A stretch of 64,000 bases of DNA from Hirundichthys speculiger (Eukaryota; Chordata; Actinopteri; Beloniformes; Exocoetidae): NCBI GenBank assembly GCA_018398805.1, contig JAGFBZ010000339.1:496001-560000 (forward strand), in the 5' to 3' direction. The notes beneath the pieces are model-generated. The model was not told where the DNA came from. It made no database searches and was given only the letters and a program-made list of their open reading frames with translations. A program made the position numbers and the translations under genes. Positions 14,040-26,499 of the stretch are shown in pieces. Numbering within the stretch: position 1 is the first letter of the stretch; each line of letters begins with the position of its first letter.

Positions 14040-17000
14040 AACCTCTTGAGAATCAGAGCTCTTGACTTTGCCTGTCAGTGGGAACTACTGTATAAGGAAC
14101 TTACTCTAAACTAATAAACTTCTTGCTGTACTTCAACAGTAGGTGGCACTACATAATAGCATGTCTGAATACATAAATGTACACTTTAACTAATTCTGCA
14201 TTTTCCTCCATCTTATCAACACTGGTACACACTTTAATCAGACTTTGTAAAATGTTCTTTTGCAGATATGATTTGCTGTGTAACGAACGGTTTTATCTTT
14301 TCCCTCATTGCTTCTCATCTATCACACTCCTCTATTACCTCAGGCTTTTATTCCTGTGATTTGACTCTTTGATTGCATTTTGTGCCACCCTACATTCTAA
14401 TGACTTAAAAATGATGTAATAGAGTCTGGTATTATCTTGAAAAATTATGCTTTTAGGTTTTTTTCTTTGGCTTTACATTTTTCATGCATTTCACATTCAG
14501 TGTTTGACTTTTCCGCTTCCTAAGAATTGCTTCAAACTTTATATAAGTTTAATTATTCCACACTTTATGTTGCAGTTGATTCAGTCAGATTTTGACATTA
14601 TGTTAATCTCCTCTGATGTATTTTATTGGTAACAACAAGCAGTTTATTAAAGCGTCAGTCGGAGGGATGTATCAAACTGTTTAACTACCAATTTAACTCA
14701 AAGAATGTTTTGTATCCGTTTTGTAGAATGACAAAAGAGGCATTTGATGGGCCAAAATGGATTCTAAAGCATCATAAGACCCCAGTGTATTCACAGTCTG
14801 TCTGGATTATGTGTGAAGTAAAAGAAAATGTTCTAATAGCTGAAATCCACTAAAAAAAACCACACCAAGCATTTTCTATTTAGATCATGAACTATTATCA
14901 CTGTAAATGTGCCAGTGTTAGCTAATCATTTCAGCTGTTGTCCAAAGTCAGATATTATGTGATCCATTAAAATATTATCAAAAACAATGTAATGTAAAGG
15001 AGGTGTAACTTAAATATATTTATTGATGCTGCATGCTCTTTGTGACCTAACATTTAAGGTCAGTTCACATGGAAAAACAGAACCATCCTTGTGACACATG
15101 TGTTGGGAAGTATTTAAGCAGCACAGTTGTAACACTCAGATACAACTCTGATTACCAACACCTCACTTGTAACTATGACTTGTGGCTCACAGCAAAGCCT
15201 CTACCACATGACCACTTGTTATGAAACTCTTTTTAGTGTCTGTGAACTTTTAGGCTACTGCTGAACGAGATCGGAGTGTTAGCATTCCTTTCTTGCCTAA
15301 CAGATGTATAATTCACTATTTGCATAATGCGTGACAAAACAGTCTTAAATCTGTGAAGAGGAAAGAATTCCTAAAAAGACTTCTGAGAGACGTCTGCTGA
15401 AACGTCTCTTGTAACTTTGGTGACATTTGAGTGGTAGTTTCCCTTTTGCAACAGAGGTGACTAGAAGAAGCAGGCTACTTTTAGTCTGATGACATTTGTT
15501 TGGCTTCTTTAATTTTGCAAACACACGCTGAAAAGATTAGCTTGTTTTGGAAAGCTTGAGACTATTATTTCTGTTTCCAGTCTTTGTCACAGCCAAGGTG
15601 CCCTCCACTGACACAAGCATCTATTTCTTAAAATATTACACAAACAGTTAAAGGATTAAAAAAAAAAGGCCACATGATAATGGAAGCTACATGATTAGGC
15701 GAGTCCATTTACCTTGTGACTGGGGAATCTGAATGGGATTTGAATGCAAATGATTGTTTATGGCTCATCACAATCCTCCTTTCAGCATGATTAGAGATGT
15801 CAAACATATTTATCTTCATGTATCTGCAGTCTAAACAGGTTTTCAAAGGCAATTTGCCTGTTAGTTGTGTGAGCTGACTGCTAATGCTTAGTGTCGCTGC
15901 ACAGCAATAAATTTACTGGGTGACACGAATGACACATTTCATATAACAAATCCATGCAACTGAGGCAAATCCTAAGCATATCTCTCATTTTGTTGTGTTG
16001 CATTTATGCACAGAAATGACTCTTTAAATGTGAACGTTAAACTAGTTTTGTTGATAAGGTATGAAATTGTAATCCTGTCGGTACTGAATTGGGTGAATAT
16101 GAAAGTGAATACAAGTAATACATTATCTCCTTTTAAAATAGAGGGTGTTTATGGGGAAAAGGATATTGGAATTTTCCTAGTAAAATTGCTTTTTTGCCTC
16201 AAGATTACCGTGCACCTTTCATCTTGTTAGTTCTTTGCCTGCTGCTGCTTGGTAAACAATTTATAAATAGAGGATATAATCTGTATGTTTATCATTCTTT
16301 TTATCATTAGAAATTGTATTGCATCTCTTGTTTGGTCTCTAAAAATGTGTTTCTTATCTGTAAAGGCTCATCTTCCCATGCTGTTGTGTACGGAGGCAGG
16401 CACAGGTCAGAACAGCTCCATTTATGTAGCATTTACATCAGCCTTTGTCTCTGTACCCATTTCTTTAGGCCTCCTTTAAAGAAAGCCAATTGACCACTTA
16501 TGCAAATCTCAAAAACTGGGTATCTTCTGCTTGAAAAAAAAAAAAATCATATTCCCTATTCCTTTAGGTTCTCACAAACATTGTCAAAACCAGCCAATTT
16601 GTAGGTTATCAACAAATCATTCATTTCCTTCCTGATAAAGTTTTCCTCTAAGTTTTTTTTTTTAAATGCAGTTTTACTTTTTCTCAATAAGCTTTAAATT
16701 ATTTTGTTGTTGACAGCAAATGTGACACAGTGCCACAGTAAATCCCCGAAGGGTGTCCAGCGCAAACCCTTGACATATTACAAATTATGGATTACGAAAT
16801 CTGAAGTTCAGTGCCTGTCTGCTGACATTCAACAGAAGATGAGAGCAGAAGATGAGAGCTGCCTTTGATAAGGCCGAGCAGAGCAATGAGGGTCGTCTTC
16901 TGATGTGTCTGCTGAAAAGGACACCATTGATTCTGCTTACCACACTTTCAAGATAGGTCTGCGAGTATTTAAAGCAATATCTGTGATGCCTTCAAACATG

Positions 17001-18728
17001 AACAGCAACACAATGGGGTTTCACTTACAATCTAAAATTACAAATGTCATCTTGTTAAGTTCACCAGGTTAATCTCTTGTGCTCTTGTTTTCTGCATGAA
17101 GGGATCTGAAAAATAAATTCTTGAAATGTGGCTTTTCTTGGCTTTTGAGACCCCCACGACTGGGAGCACAATCCCATGTTTAGACACCCTGAGCAACAGT
17201 GTAATCTCATTTATTTTTACTGTGGTAACTATCTGGATATACTAACCAAGATTGAACTTATAATTAAAGGTAGCGGTAAAGGAAAAGTAAATACAAAACT
17301 CTTAGTTTACATCTGCAAGCTTTAGTCAGAACATTGAGAAAACAATCCCAACAGCTTCCCAGTTGTAGAGAACTGTAGATTTACAATGGCTTTGTTTGAA
17401 GGACTCTAAGAAACTGTGACGTGCTGAAATGGGAAGGATACTTGAACAAATCTGATCTTGTTGCTATGAGTACACATGCGCGTTGGGGCAGGGGTTAATG
17501 TTGGTCAGTACTCCCCAGTGTGCACATTGACATAATAGATTGGTTTGTTATAGTTGAACTGAGCTGAAGTTGTTAAATCGCTGTTCAAAGTTGTCATTTA
17601 TAGAGTAACTTAGAGATTTTTCTGAATGTAGATATTGATGTTTGAGTCCACGCAGTGCTTATGTCTGCAAGGCAAACAGCAGTTTAGATTATTACAACAT
17701 GACTAGCTTATTAGTCACGGTAACAAACAGAAAACTTGTTTTACTATTTTAAATAACCATCTGTATCAAACTATCTCTCTAACCGGTAAAATGTGAATGA
17801 AGTATTCCTCCTGTGACAATCTTTTCTCTGCAGGGCAGAAGGTAATCTAAATGAAAGAAAATGCTTCAGTTTTTTTTCTTTTTTTTTACATCTTACATCC
17901 TTTTTTCTGTATATGATGCAGTTATGAGCAAATAATCAAGTTTCTTGAGAGAAGGTCAGGTTTGTAATCAGAAGTGAAATGCGATCTGCACCATCTTTTT
18001 ATAAACTGACTGGCAAACAGTTACTTTAAAGGTGTCAGTATGTGGAGCATTGATATGGATGATGACTTGAGAACCAAACGTTGAAAAAGAGAACAGTATT
18101 CTGGAATAAACATGCAAGATTCTTCAACATCTTTATAACTGATGATCACTATGAAAGAATCTTGTAGTAAATTGATAGCTCCTGTTTTTACTGTGAAAAA
18201 TTCCCAAACTGCGTTATACATTCACAGGTTAACTGTTTAAAAGCTGAGTGACTCGGTTTAACATTTGTACTTATTTTTTTTTCTGGGCTAACTCTGAGTA
18301 CAAAGTTCCTTCCTCCTCATACTGGATTGATGTAAAACCTGAGGCTTCCCCCTGTTATAGTTAATTTTGAATTGCAAAAGAATAACCTTGTATTGCACAT
18401 ATTTATATACACACATACGTTTTGAAAACAAAAATACCTTCAAGTGAAAATTTTCACATGAAAATACATCAATCAATTCTTGTATAGAAAAATTCCAACA
18501 CTTATGCATTAGAAACAGAACATTGATCCATGATTTGAAGAATGTTGGCTAAGACTGACAAAAGAAAAGAACAATTGAAAAAGACGAACTATAATCTCCA
18601 ATAACACCACAATATCTGCTTTGCAAATACGAAGTCATTAAAACAAAAACCACACTGGCAGAACAACAGTCTTTGATGACTGTTGCAATATTTCTTTTCT
18701 TACAGCAGTCATTAAGTACGCAACTTTC
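14040..18728. other. 4.7-kb gene-free stretch
   Basis: AT-rich, mostly unique-looking DNA between the LINE and the 3' end of mfsd4a. Several open frames of 60-75 codons exist, but none has flanking splice sites, a domain or homology that I recognise. Part of the right end should be mfsd4a 3' UTR. Confidence 0.55.
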
Positions 18729-21509
18729 TCAGCTGCTTTCTATGTCCTCTCTTTGTTCTGTTTTGGCCGACCCATTCTGCTCTGCTGCTGGCTCCTCCAC
18801 CATTTCTGACTTTCTTGAAGTTCCTGTTGCAAGACAATTTGCAGAGGGGGGGTTATGAGGAATGAAAGCAACAAAGCCCTCAGCACACTGATGATTTTTG
18901 ATTTCTAAGCACTGTATGAAGGTCCTGGTTGATGCTTTACCTGTGAGATAATTTCTGTGCATTCGATGAAACAGCAGGAGACCAATGAAGAGGATAAAAC
19001 CAGCGCAAGCGACTATCATACCACACAGCAGGAAGCTGTAGCTGCCTTCAGTCTGAATGATCTGGGGATAAGATAGTAACATTAAACTCCTGAACATGGA
19101 TCAAAATCACCAATGGGCTTATTTTTATTTATTTGCAATTACAGGTCAGATTCTTCACTTCTGCAGGCTTTATAATAATTAAGATACTCATCATGACTTA
19201 CTGAGCCAACCAGAACCTGCATCACCATTTCTCCCATCCCTGCACTCGTCACCAGGACTGAGGTTGCACATCCTACAAAATGAAACCGCATGGTTTATTT
19301 CATCCTCTCTTGCTTTGATTTCACCATTACATCATTGTTGTACAACAAACACTTTGCTTTACCCTGGTAATCAAGAATGTCTTCAGTATAGGCAAGCATA
19401 CAGGGAAATATACTGCTCAGGAAAAGCCCACATAAACAGGTTCCAACAAACAGAAAGACACTGCTGGTGTAGAAAATAAGCAGCATCAGCACTGTAACAA
19501 TAGCTCCTGCCTGTAAAAGCAAAGAAAAAGTATGTCATATTCAGAGCCGGTATCACCATGTGACATTCAAGTTATATTTCCTATGATGAATCCATAATGT
19601 GATGTTGCCACTCTGAATGATTAATTGGCCTTACCAGGTTAAACATAAGCAGTCTCACAGGCTGGAAACGATATGAGAGAGGTATGGACAAGAGGCGACC
19701 AACTGTGATTGCTGCCCAAAAGATACTAGCCAAGTAACCAGCTGTTTTATGAGGCAGCGACATTGGTGATTCCACTGCATAAGTATACACAAAGCCAGCA
19801 TATGCGCCCTGAGAAGAAAAGCCAGGTTCTTTCATCCGACATACTGTCTCTGCTTTTTGTGATGCAGATGTTGTTTACGCTCATAAAAGGTTATGTAGAA
19901 TATAATCTAAGTGCAATGAATATCTTGTGATTTATCTGCACCCCTCACTCACCACAATGCCATCGGTCATAAAGAGCACCATCCCTCCAAGGATATGAAT
20001 CATAAAGAATGATACTGGCAGCTCACGCAGGTTATCATTCTGACAGCAGCTGAAGATATTTCCATGCCCTGTAACAAAGAGAAAAGCCACAAATGGCAGA
20101 TTGGTGTGTGCAAAATGCCATTTATTGTTTAGTTTTCAACCTTGATGACTGAAAGTCTAAAGAATGCATGGAAGGTATTATTCATGCAAAAAAAAAAAGA
20201 AGCCCCATTGGAAAAAAAAAAGAAAGAAAAGAAAAGATTTCTTCCAAATCTTTACCTCCAGTTTCATGTTCTTTCTGCTCCAACTCTGGGCCCTCGGCCC
20301 CCTGCTGGTTCTCCATTGCTAGTTCATCCTTGTCTAAAAGACGAGGACTACCTCCGGGGCAGCAAGGGATCAGCTGCTCCCGATACATCAGAAACAGGAC
20401 TGCAATAGGGACTGGAAGCTGAGATTGTGCAAATAATCAAAGGTTTTTACATTTGCCGACCAAAATAAAACCAAAGAAATCCTCAGCTTATGGGGGTCCC
20501 CCCAGTGTCTTACATTGATTAGTGCCATGATCCAGAAAGCATAATGTACACTGGATTCTTCCCCTTCCTCATGAGGCAGGCTGCTCTGAGTTATGTTGTG
20601 TTCAGCAATTGGACTGTGTCTCAGCATGTTCCTGAAATGATGCATGATCTCTGTCCCATTCGCTGTGTGATTTCCACAGCCACTTTCAGAGAGGAAAGGA
20701 TCAGCAATCAGTGGGCTCACCAGGGCGCCGAACCCAATGAAGAAATGCAGAGCCTGCAGGAATGTAGAAAGGCCAGGGCCATCTTATTACACTTTTTCAC
20801 GAGTGACAGTATATCATGAATTCCTAACATGGCAATGAACTGCTCTTTAATATCTTTCTTGAAAAAGTAGCATTAATGTTTTGTTTTTCCAAATTTGTAT
20901 ACATAGAAAGTCCATTTGTCAATTAGATGTGAATACTTTAGCGACAGTATTTACAAAGATAAGGTGCAAATAATAGAAATGTTCACCTGTAAGAAAACAG
21001 CAGAGTCCTTCTGATAGATGGTCACCAGTTGAATGTTAGCAATGGTATCAATAATACCCATGGCCAGACCAGACACCGCCATGGCGATGGCAAGCGTAAG
21101 GACATTATTGCACACAGGGATGATGGCAAATATCACAGAGATGATAAGAGCAGAGACAAACAAGGCAGCTAGCGCGCTGAACAACCTTTAACAAAGCACA
21201 GAAGCAAATACAGTTAGAATGAAGGATGATCTCTTTCCAACCATTTATGTGCTCAGGAAAATTGTGACACTCACGTTTTCTTGAAAACGCCACCAACAGA
21301 GCTGCCAATCAACAAGCAGAACTGCTGGGCAAAGAACACCCAGGTAATCTGACTAAGAGTGGAGTTTGTTTGACATTGCAAGTCCAAAATCGTAGGTCCA
21401 AGGAAAGCAATGCAGAGTCCAAAGCTGAAGAAAAGAAAACGCTCCAGTAAGTCAACGTGTGATGGGCATTCCGTTTGAACAAAGTTACGATTCGTTCATC
21501 TACAAACAT
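18729..21509 (-). CDS. mfsd4a: Mfsd4a, major facilitator superfamily transporter, with apparent frameshift in exon 1
   Basis: An orphan 12-helix MFS membrane transporter related to sodium-glucose transporter NaGLT1/MFSD4B. Nine coding exons: 21275-21509, 20987-21185, 20514-20753, 20256-20418, 19953-20068, 19635-19808, 19363-19510, 19202-19272 and 18729-19061. All splice sites are GT/AG and phases match. Landmarks shared with human MFSD4A are HTLTYWSVFFS at the N-terminus, IYQKDSAVFLQ, SPLIADPFLSE, YAFWIMALIN, VLFMTDGI, FPCMLAYTED and GSYSFLLCG. The length would be about 557 residues against 514 in human as I recall it; the extra residues are a longer cytoplasmic tail. The start ATG at 21507-21509 is the first in-frame one. 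The tract GTTTTCTTTTCTTCAGC at about 21424-21440 holds TTTTC twice. One copy too many shifts the frame right after VFF, while everything downstream is intact. Confidence 0.9.
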
Positions 21510-23345
21510 CTTTGGCACAAAGGAAAGAGGTGTGCTTGAGTAAAATAGGCTACTCAGGATCTTTTTTTTTTTTTTTGCTATTGAGTAGAACTAGTGCAAA
21601 ATACGTTAAGCAACTCTGCAAAGTTCTGAGGATGCTTGCTGTCGTTTACTGAGTTTCTGGGCCTCTTTTAAAGCTTTTGGAGTTCTCCTTGTTGTATTGC
21701 TTAACTGAAAATGGTGTCCTCTTGAGTTAATGGGTGAAGTGAAGATTCTTCCAACAATAATATCCCTATTTGAATTGTGTCAATGATTAGCAATGGAGAA
21801 GGGCCTGTGTGTTGAAACGCTACATGAAAGCGTGCATAAGTATGTCATGGCAGGTTGAGTCATTTTAATTGACAGTGTATCATTCAGGAAGCAATGACAC
21901 ATAGATGTCTCATGCACAGGTTGTCTTTTCTTTTATGTCCGGACAACTCAGAGATACTTCTTATGAAAGAATCCCAGAAGTCAAAAATTGTGAAATCTGA
22001 CTTCAGATGTAAGCTGACAATAGAGACTATTTCTATATGTCTGTATACTTCATGAACACTATAGTTGCACCATCAACCCTTCGTGCAACATTCATTGTTC
22101 CATGAGAGTCACTGATTTTGAATTTAGTTCGACATTGAGAATAATATCTCTGGTTTTGAAGTGTACTGGATACATCATCAGACATTTAGGACAGACATCC
22201 CATCCCAATAACTGCAGTGATAATCTGCCTTTTCTTCATGTGCCAATGTCTCAGTGAAATCAAAGTCATAAAGCTGAAATCTCAAAGGAGCAAAAGCTTG
22301 TTTGGTTTAATGGGACTGAATTTATAACACTCTGGGATTTCTGGGAGACTACAATAACAATTCAAGTTTTCTCTGGGATGAGTCAAAAGAGTTTTTTTTT
22401 TTATTATTATTGAACTGTTTTGTTTTGTAACAGTATTTGGACATGCAACAATCAGTATTTTCGAATGGAAGCTGGCTTGCATCTCAAGACCCATATAAAA
22501 TTTTACTTTGGATTTAACAATTTAAATTTTACAGAGAAAAGTGACTCATTATGTTTTGAATTAGACTACTACTAATAAAAGAGAAAACGTAATACTTTAT
22601 CCCTTCTGTGATTGTATAAAAGAGGATTGCTCTGCTGATTGTTGTCAAATATGGGTTTCTGGCAAGATTTTAAACAAATAAAAATAAAGAAATCCCAATA
22701 TAAGCTTTTCAATCTGTACTGTGAATTTGATCATCTTTAAAAATACAATTCATGACAAAGAGTGGCACTATAAAATTCAGAGGCTATTTTATGTGTTATA
22801 TATTAGCAAGTTGATGACACAAATCTTGTTTGTGTTCTTTATAGTTCTATTTTCTATGTGTCATATCATGCTACCAGTAAATCATCTTGCATACATGTTA
22901 GTTGCTCATTTCTTATCGGTGATTTGATTTGTTCCCAAACACAGAAATAGGATGCCTATCTGCAAGTCTCAGATGTATTTAAAAGAAAAAACCTCTGCTC
23001 TCCCTTGTGCCTGAACTGATTTCAGCGTTGTGTAAAATGTGTTATGTTTTCCTGTGATTGTATCTCTCTACACAGCAATATCTTTTAGATATTCAAAGAC
23101 CTGCTGTGCTACTGATTTGCTAACACCTACACATGCTGGTTATGTTCTAAACCCTGGAAATATGTGTGTTTTTATAAAAGGCATTCATTAACACCCACTT
23201 CCTTTTCTGGAGATATAGCAACACAAGACGACTTCTTCAGGTAATTGTCAACTGACATTACCTGAGACACCTGTAAAGGAAGTGTTAAAAATAAACAGTA
23301 ATTCCTAGTTACTGAAGTAGGACATCTATTTCCCAACTGAAACAT
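21510..23345. other. Upstream flank of mfsd4a
   Basis: Intergenic AT-rich DNA with a T run at 21562-21576. It should include the mfsd4a promoter and 5' UTR, but no exon or core-promoter motif could be fixed by eye. No gene is seen. Confidence 0.45.
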
Positions 23346-23349
23346 TTCA

Positions 23350-23389
23350 ACACACACACACACACACATACATGCACACACACATATAT

Positions 23390-23420
<31 letters not shown>
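23350..23420. repeat. (CA)n/(TA)n compound microsatellite
   Basis: CA repeats interrupted by TACATG and TATATA, then a pure (TA)n run, directly left of the Tc1 element. The terminal inverted repeat of that element is not found here, so the microsatellite may have replaced it. Confidence 0.9.
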
Positions 23421-24744
23421 AAACCAACCTTGACCAGTGTAGGTTCCCACAGACCACTGGCACACTCCTAATCTCACTGAAGTAATTACCTGCATGAGAG
23501 ACACCTGTTCCAAATTGTCACCTGTATAAAAAGCCATCTGCCCACAGACTCAGTAATACTGCACCATCTCCACCATGGGCAAGACTAAAGAGCTGTCAAA
23601 AGATGTCCGGGACAAAGTTGTTGAACTCCACAAGGCTGGAATGGGCTACAAAACCATAAGTAAGAAACTGAATGAGAAGGTGACAACTGATGTTGCAATT
23701 ATTTGGAAGTGGAAGAAGTACAACATGACTGTTAATCAACCTAGGCTGGGGGCTCCATGGAAGATATCACCTCGTGGGGTCTCAATGATCATGAGAAAGG
23801 TTAGAGATCAGCAGAGAACTACACGGGAGGAGCTGGTTAATGATCTCAAGGCAGCTGGGACCACAGTCACCAAGAAAACTATTGGTAATACACTGAGACG
23901 CAATGGTTTAAAATCCTGCAGTGGTCCAAGGTCCCTCTGCTCAAGAAGGCTCACGTCCAGGTTTGCCAATGAACATATTAATGACTCAGAAAGAGACTGG
24001 GAGAAGGTGCTGTGGTCAGGTGAGACTAAAACTGAGCTCTTTGGCCTCAACTCAACTCGACGTGTTTGGAGGAAGAGAAATGCTGAATATGACCCCAAAA
24101 ACACCATCCCTAGTGTCAAGCATGGCGGTGGAAGCCTTATGCTTTGGGGGTGTTGCTCTTCTAAGGGGACAGGTCGACTTCACCGCATCGATGGGAAGAT
24201 GAACGGGGCCATGTACTGCAGAATCTTGGGTGACAACCTCCTTGACTCCACAAGCACATTGAAAATGGGTCGTGGACGGGTCTTCCAGCATGACAACGAC
24301 CTAAAACATACAGCCAAGGAAACAAAGGAGTGGCTCCATAAGAAGCACATCAAGGTCATGGAATGGCCTAGCCAGTCTCCTGACCTTAATCCTATTAAAA
24401 ATCTATGGAGAGAGCTGAAGCTGCGAGTTTCCAAGCACAAGCCTCAAAACCTTCAGGATTAGGAGATGATCTGCAGAGAGGAGTGGATGAATATTACTCC
24501 TGATGTGTGTGCAAACCTGGTAAGCAACTACAAGAAATGTCTGACAGCTGTGCTTGCCAACAAGGGTTTTGCCACCAAGTATTAGATCATATTTTACTAG
24601 GGGATCAAATACTTATTTCCCTCAATGACTTGCAAATTGATTTTTATTTTTCATTTCATGTAACTTTCTACAACTGTTAAAATAAAGCTGCCATATAAGT
24701 CTGAGACTGTTCATTTATTTCTTAGTATGACAACTGCATGCATC

Positions 24745-24745
<1 letters not shown>
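23421..24745 (+). mobile_element. Inactive Tc1-like DNA transposon
   Basis: The element contains a DD34E transposase gene plus flanking non-coding sequence. Right of the gene is the conserved subterminal block GGGATCAAATACTTATTTCC (24600-24619) seen in many fish Tc1 copies. The outermost inverted repeats are missing on both sides, where (TA)n tracts now lie, so the copy could not be mobilised even with transposase supplied from elsewhere. Confidence 0.85.
23575..24585 (+). pseudogene. Tc1 transposase pseudogene
   Basis: The reading frame starts [20 protein letters not shown], a paired-like helix-turn-helix DNA-binding domain. It continues through a second DNA-binding part (about residues 60-115) into the catalytic domain and would end at KGFATKY (24585), 336 residues. 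It is inactivated three ways. The first catalytic aspartate in the usual WSDETK is glycine (WSGETK, residue 149). The catalytic glutamate in the usual PIENLW is lysine (PIKNLW, residue 275). A TAG interrupts the frame at codon 296 (24460-24462). The middle aspartate in FQHDND (residue 240) is kept. The spacing between 240 and 275 is exactly that of a DD34E enzyme. Confidence 0.9.

Positions 24746-24772
<27 letters not shown>
24745..24772. repeat. (TA)n microsatellite between two DNA elements
   Basis: A run of TA dinucleotides separating the truncated right end of the Tc1 copy from the next element. Confidence 0.9.
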
Positions 24773-24775
<3 letters not shown>

Positions 24776-25300
24776 AGCTGGGCAACGATAAAATTTTTTA
24801 ATCATGATTAATCGCAGGATTTCCCTGAGTAATCACGATTATTCATATTGTATACACAAAATCAAATAATGAATTCAAAAGTAGTGTAAAGTGTACTTTT
24901 ATTTAAATGTTCTGCTGCCATATAAACTAAAGTGCCATAATATTTGTTGTTCAAACACTTTTAACATCAGCCCTTGTCAGTAACACATTTTGTGTAAACC
25001 TCATCTTAAAAAATGTAAAACAAAATAAAGCTTTTTGCCACTGCCAGGGCATTAATGTCATCCTGTTTTTTATGAAAAATAAAAAAAGTCTACCAACAAA
25101 ATCTGTAACTTTACTGCTCTCCATGTCTGTTTTAGCTTTTCTGCATGTTTTTCCACCAATTCTCTTCCGGTTCTGCAGCAGCCAGTAACAGACTTTTCAA
25201 AAAAAAAAAAAAGCATGTGAGCGGCATGCGTTGATGCGCGATGAAATAAGTGTCGGCATTAATAAATTAATGCGATGAGAACACTTTATCTTGCCCATCC

Positions 25301-25303
<3 letters not shown>
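24773..25303. mobile_element. Short non-autonomous DNA element bounded by (TA)n
   Basis: The left end reads AGAGCTGGGCAACGATAAAA. The right end, reverse-complemented, reads TTAGGGATGGGCAAGATAAA. These form imperfect terminal inverted repeats around TGGGCAA-GATAAA. Just inside the left end is an ATCATGATTAATCGCAGG motif of a kind common in vertebrate non-autonomous repeats. No coding capacity is present. The family name is not certain. Confidence 0.65.

Positions 25304-25351
<48 letters not shown>
25304..25351. repeat. (AT)n microsatellite
   Basis: Pure alternating AT directly abutting the right end of the preceding element, mirroring the (TA)n at its left end. Confidence 0.95.
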
Positions 25352-25355
<4 letters not shown>

Positions 25356-25454
25356 CACATTAAACCAAACAATGAGCATATAACTTTCAGAAATTGACAG
25401 AATATAAAAAAAAAAAAAATCAGTAATTTATATCATATATATTTATACAGTATA

Positions 25455-25830
25455 TAGGGCAGCATGGTGGCTTAGTGGATAGCACTGTTGCCTCACAGCA
25501 AGAAGGTTCCTGGTTTGAACCTCAGCAGGGGCCTTCATGTGTGGAGTTTGCATGTTCTCTCCGTGCTTGCGTGGGTTTCCTCCAGGTACTCCAGCTTCCT
25601 CCCACAGTCCAAAGACATGCATGTTAGGTTAATTGGTGGTTCTAAATTGCCCATAGGAGTGATTGTGAGTGTGAGTGGTTTTTGGTCAAGTGTGGCCCTG
25701 TGATGGACTGGTGACCTGTCCAGGGTGTACCCCTGCCTTCGCCCGAAGAGAGCTGGGATAGACTCCAGCAGATCACTGTGACCCTGCAGAGGATTAAATG
25801 GGCATAGATGATGGATGGATGGATGATGTT
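25455..25830 (+). mobile_element. tRNA-headed SINE with (GATG)n tail
   Basis: The head GGTGGCTTAGTGG resembles a pol III A box and GGTTTGAACCTC about 45 nt later resembles a B box, so the 5' part is tRNA-like. The body contains GTGTGGAGTTTGCATGTTCT, CTTCCTCCCACAGTCC and GACCTGTCCAGGGTG, all well-known parts of an abundant fish repeat. It ends in GATGGATGGATGGATG. A damaged relative lies at 40014-40190. Confidence 0.8.
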
Positions 25831-26499
25831 AATGCACAGTTCAATTGTGCACCAGTATAACATATACTTATGTCTTGAATTAAAAAAAAAAATCCTATTT
25901 TATTTTTCAATAAAGAAGGTTTTGGTGAATGTGCATATGAAACTGGTGAGGTTCAGTGTCTCCAACAAGGTTAAGAACCACTGAGCTAAGAACATCTTTT
26001 TCCATTCTTAGTCCAGGGCAAGGGCCTGATGTGTATAAGCACACACAACAGGTCAGGTCCTGTTTGTCTATGTTTTCTAATTATGTTTACAATGTTCAAA
26101 AAGCTATCAGTAGGTGAGTAATTTAGAGCAATGACATACTGTTGTAATACACAAAGAATTTAGCATGGCATTGTCTTTGTGAAAGTAAGGCCTATTACAA
26201 GAAAGACTTATTGGATGGCAGCTTTAAAACATCATACCTATACCATACTAGGAGCAGTGCACCTTTAAGCATAACTGTCATGTTGATGCAGCAGCAGATA
26301 GAAGGGAAGGTAACTTAAAGTTAGAGTAAAGTGAAATCTGATTTTTGCACTGTAGCACAATTCATTTTCTTAAACAATAATTTCTCAAAAAGTTGAAAAG
26401 CATGAGAACTATGTTGTACAAAAATGTGGCATTGAGTTTCTTTTCTGGATTCTTCAGAAAGCTTTGAGATAATGGTTTCATGATTCACGGGGAAGGTTT

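Noticed and set aside
23172..23537. Minus-strand frame with cysteine/valine repeats
   Set aside because: It runs through the (CA)n/(TA)n microsatellite and has no domain.
23808..24440. Several open frames on the other strand and in other frames over the Tc1 copy
   Set aside because: They are shadows of the transposase frame, which has clear homology.
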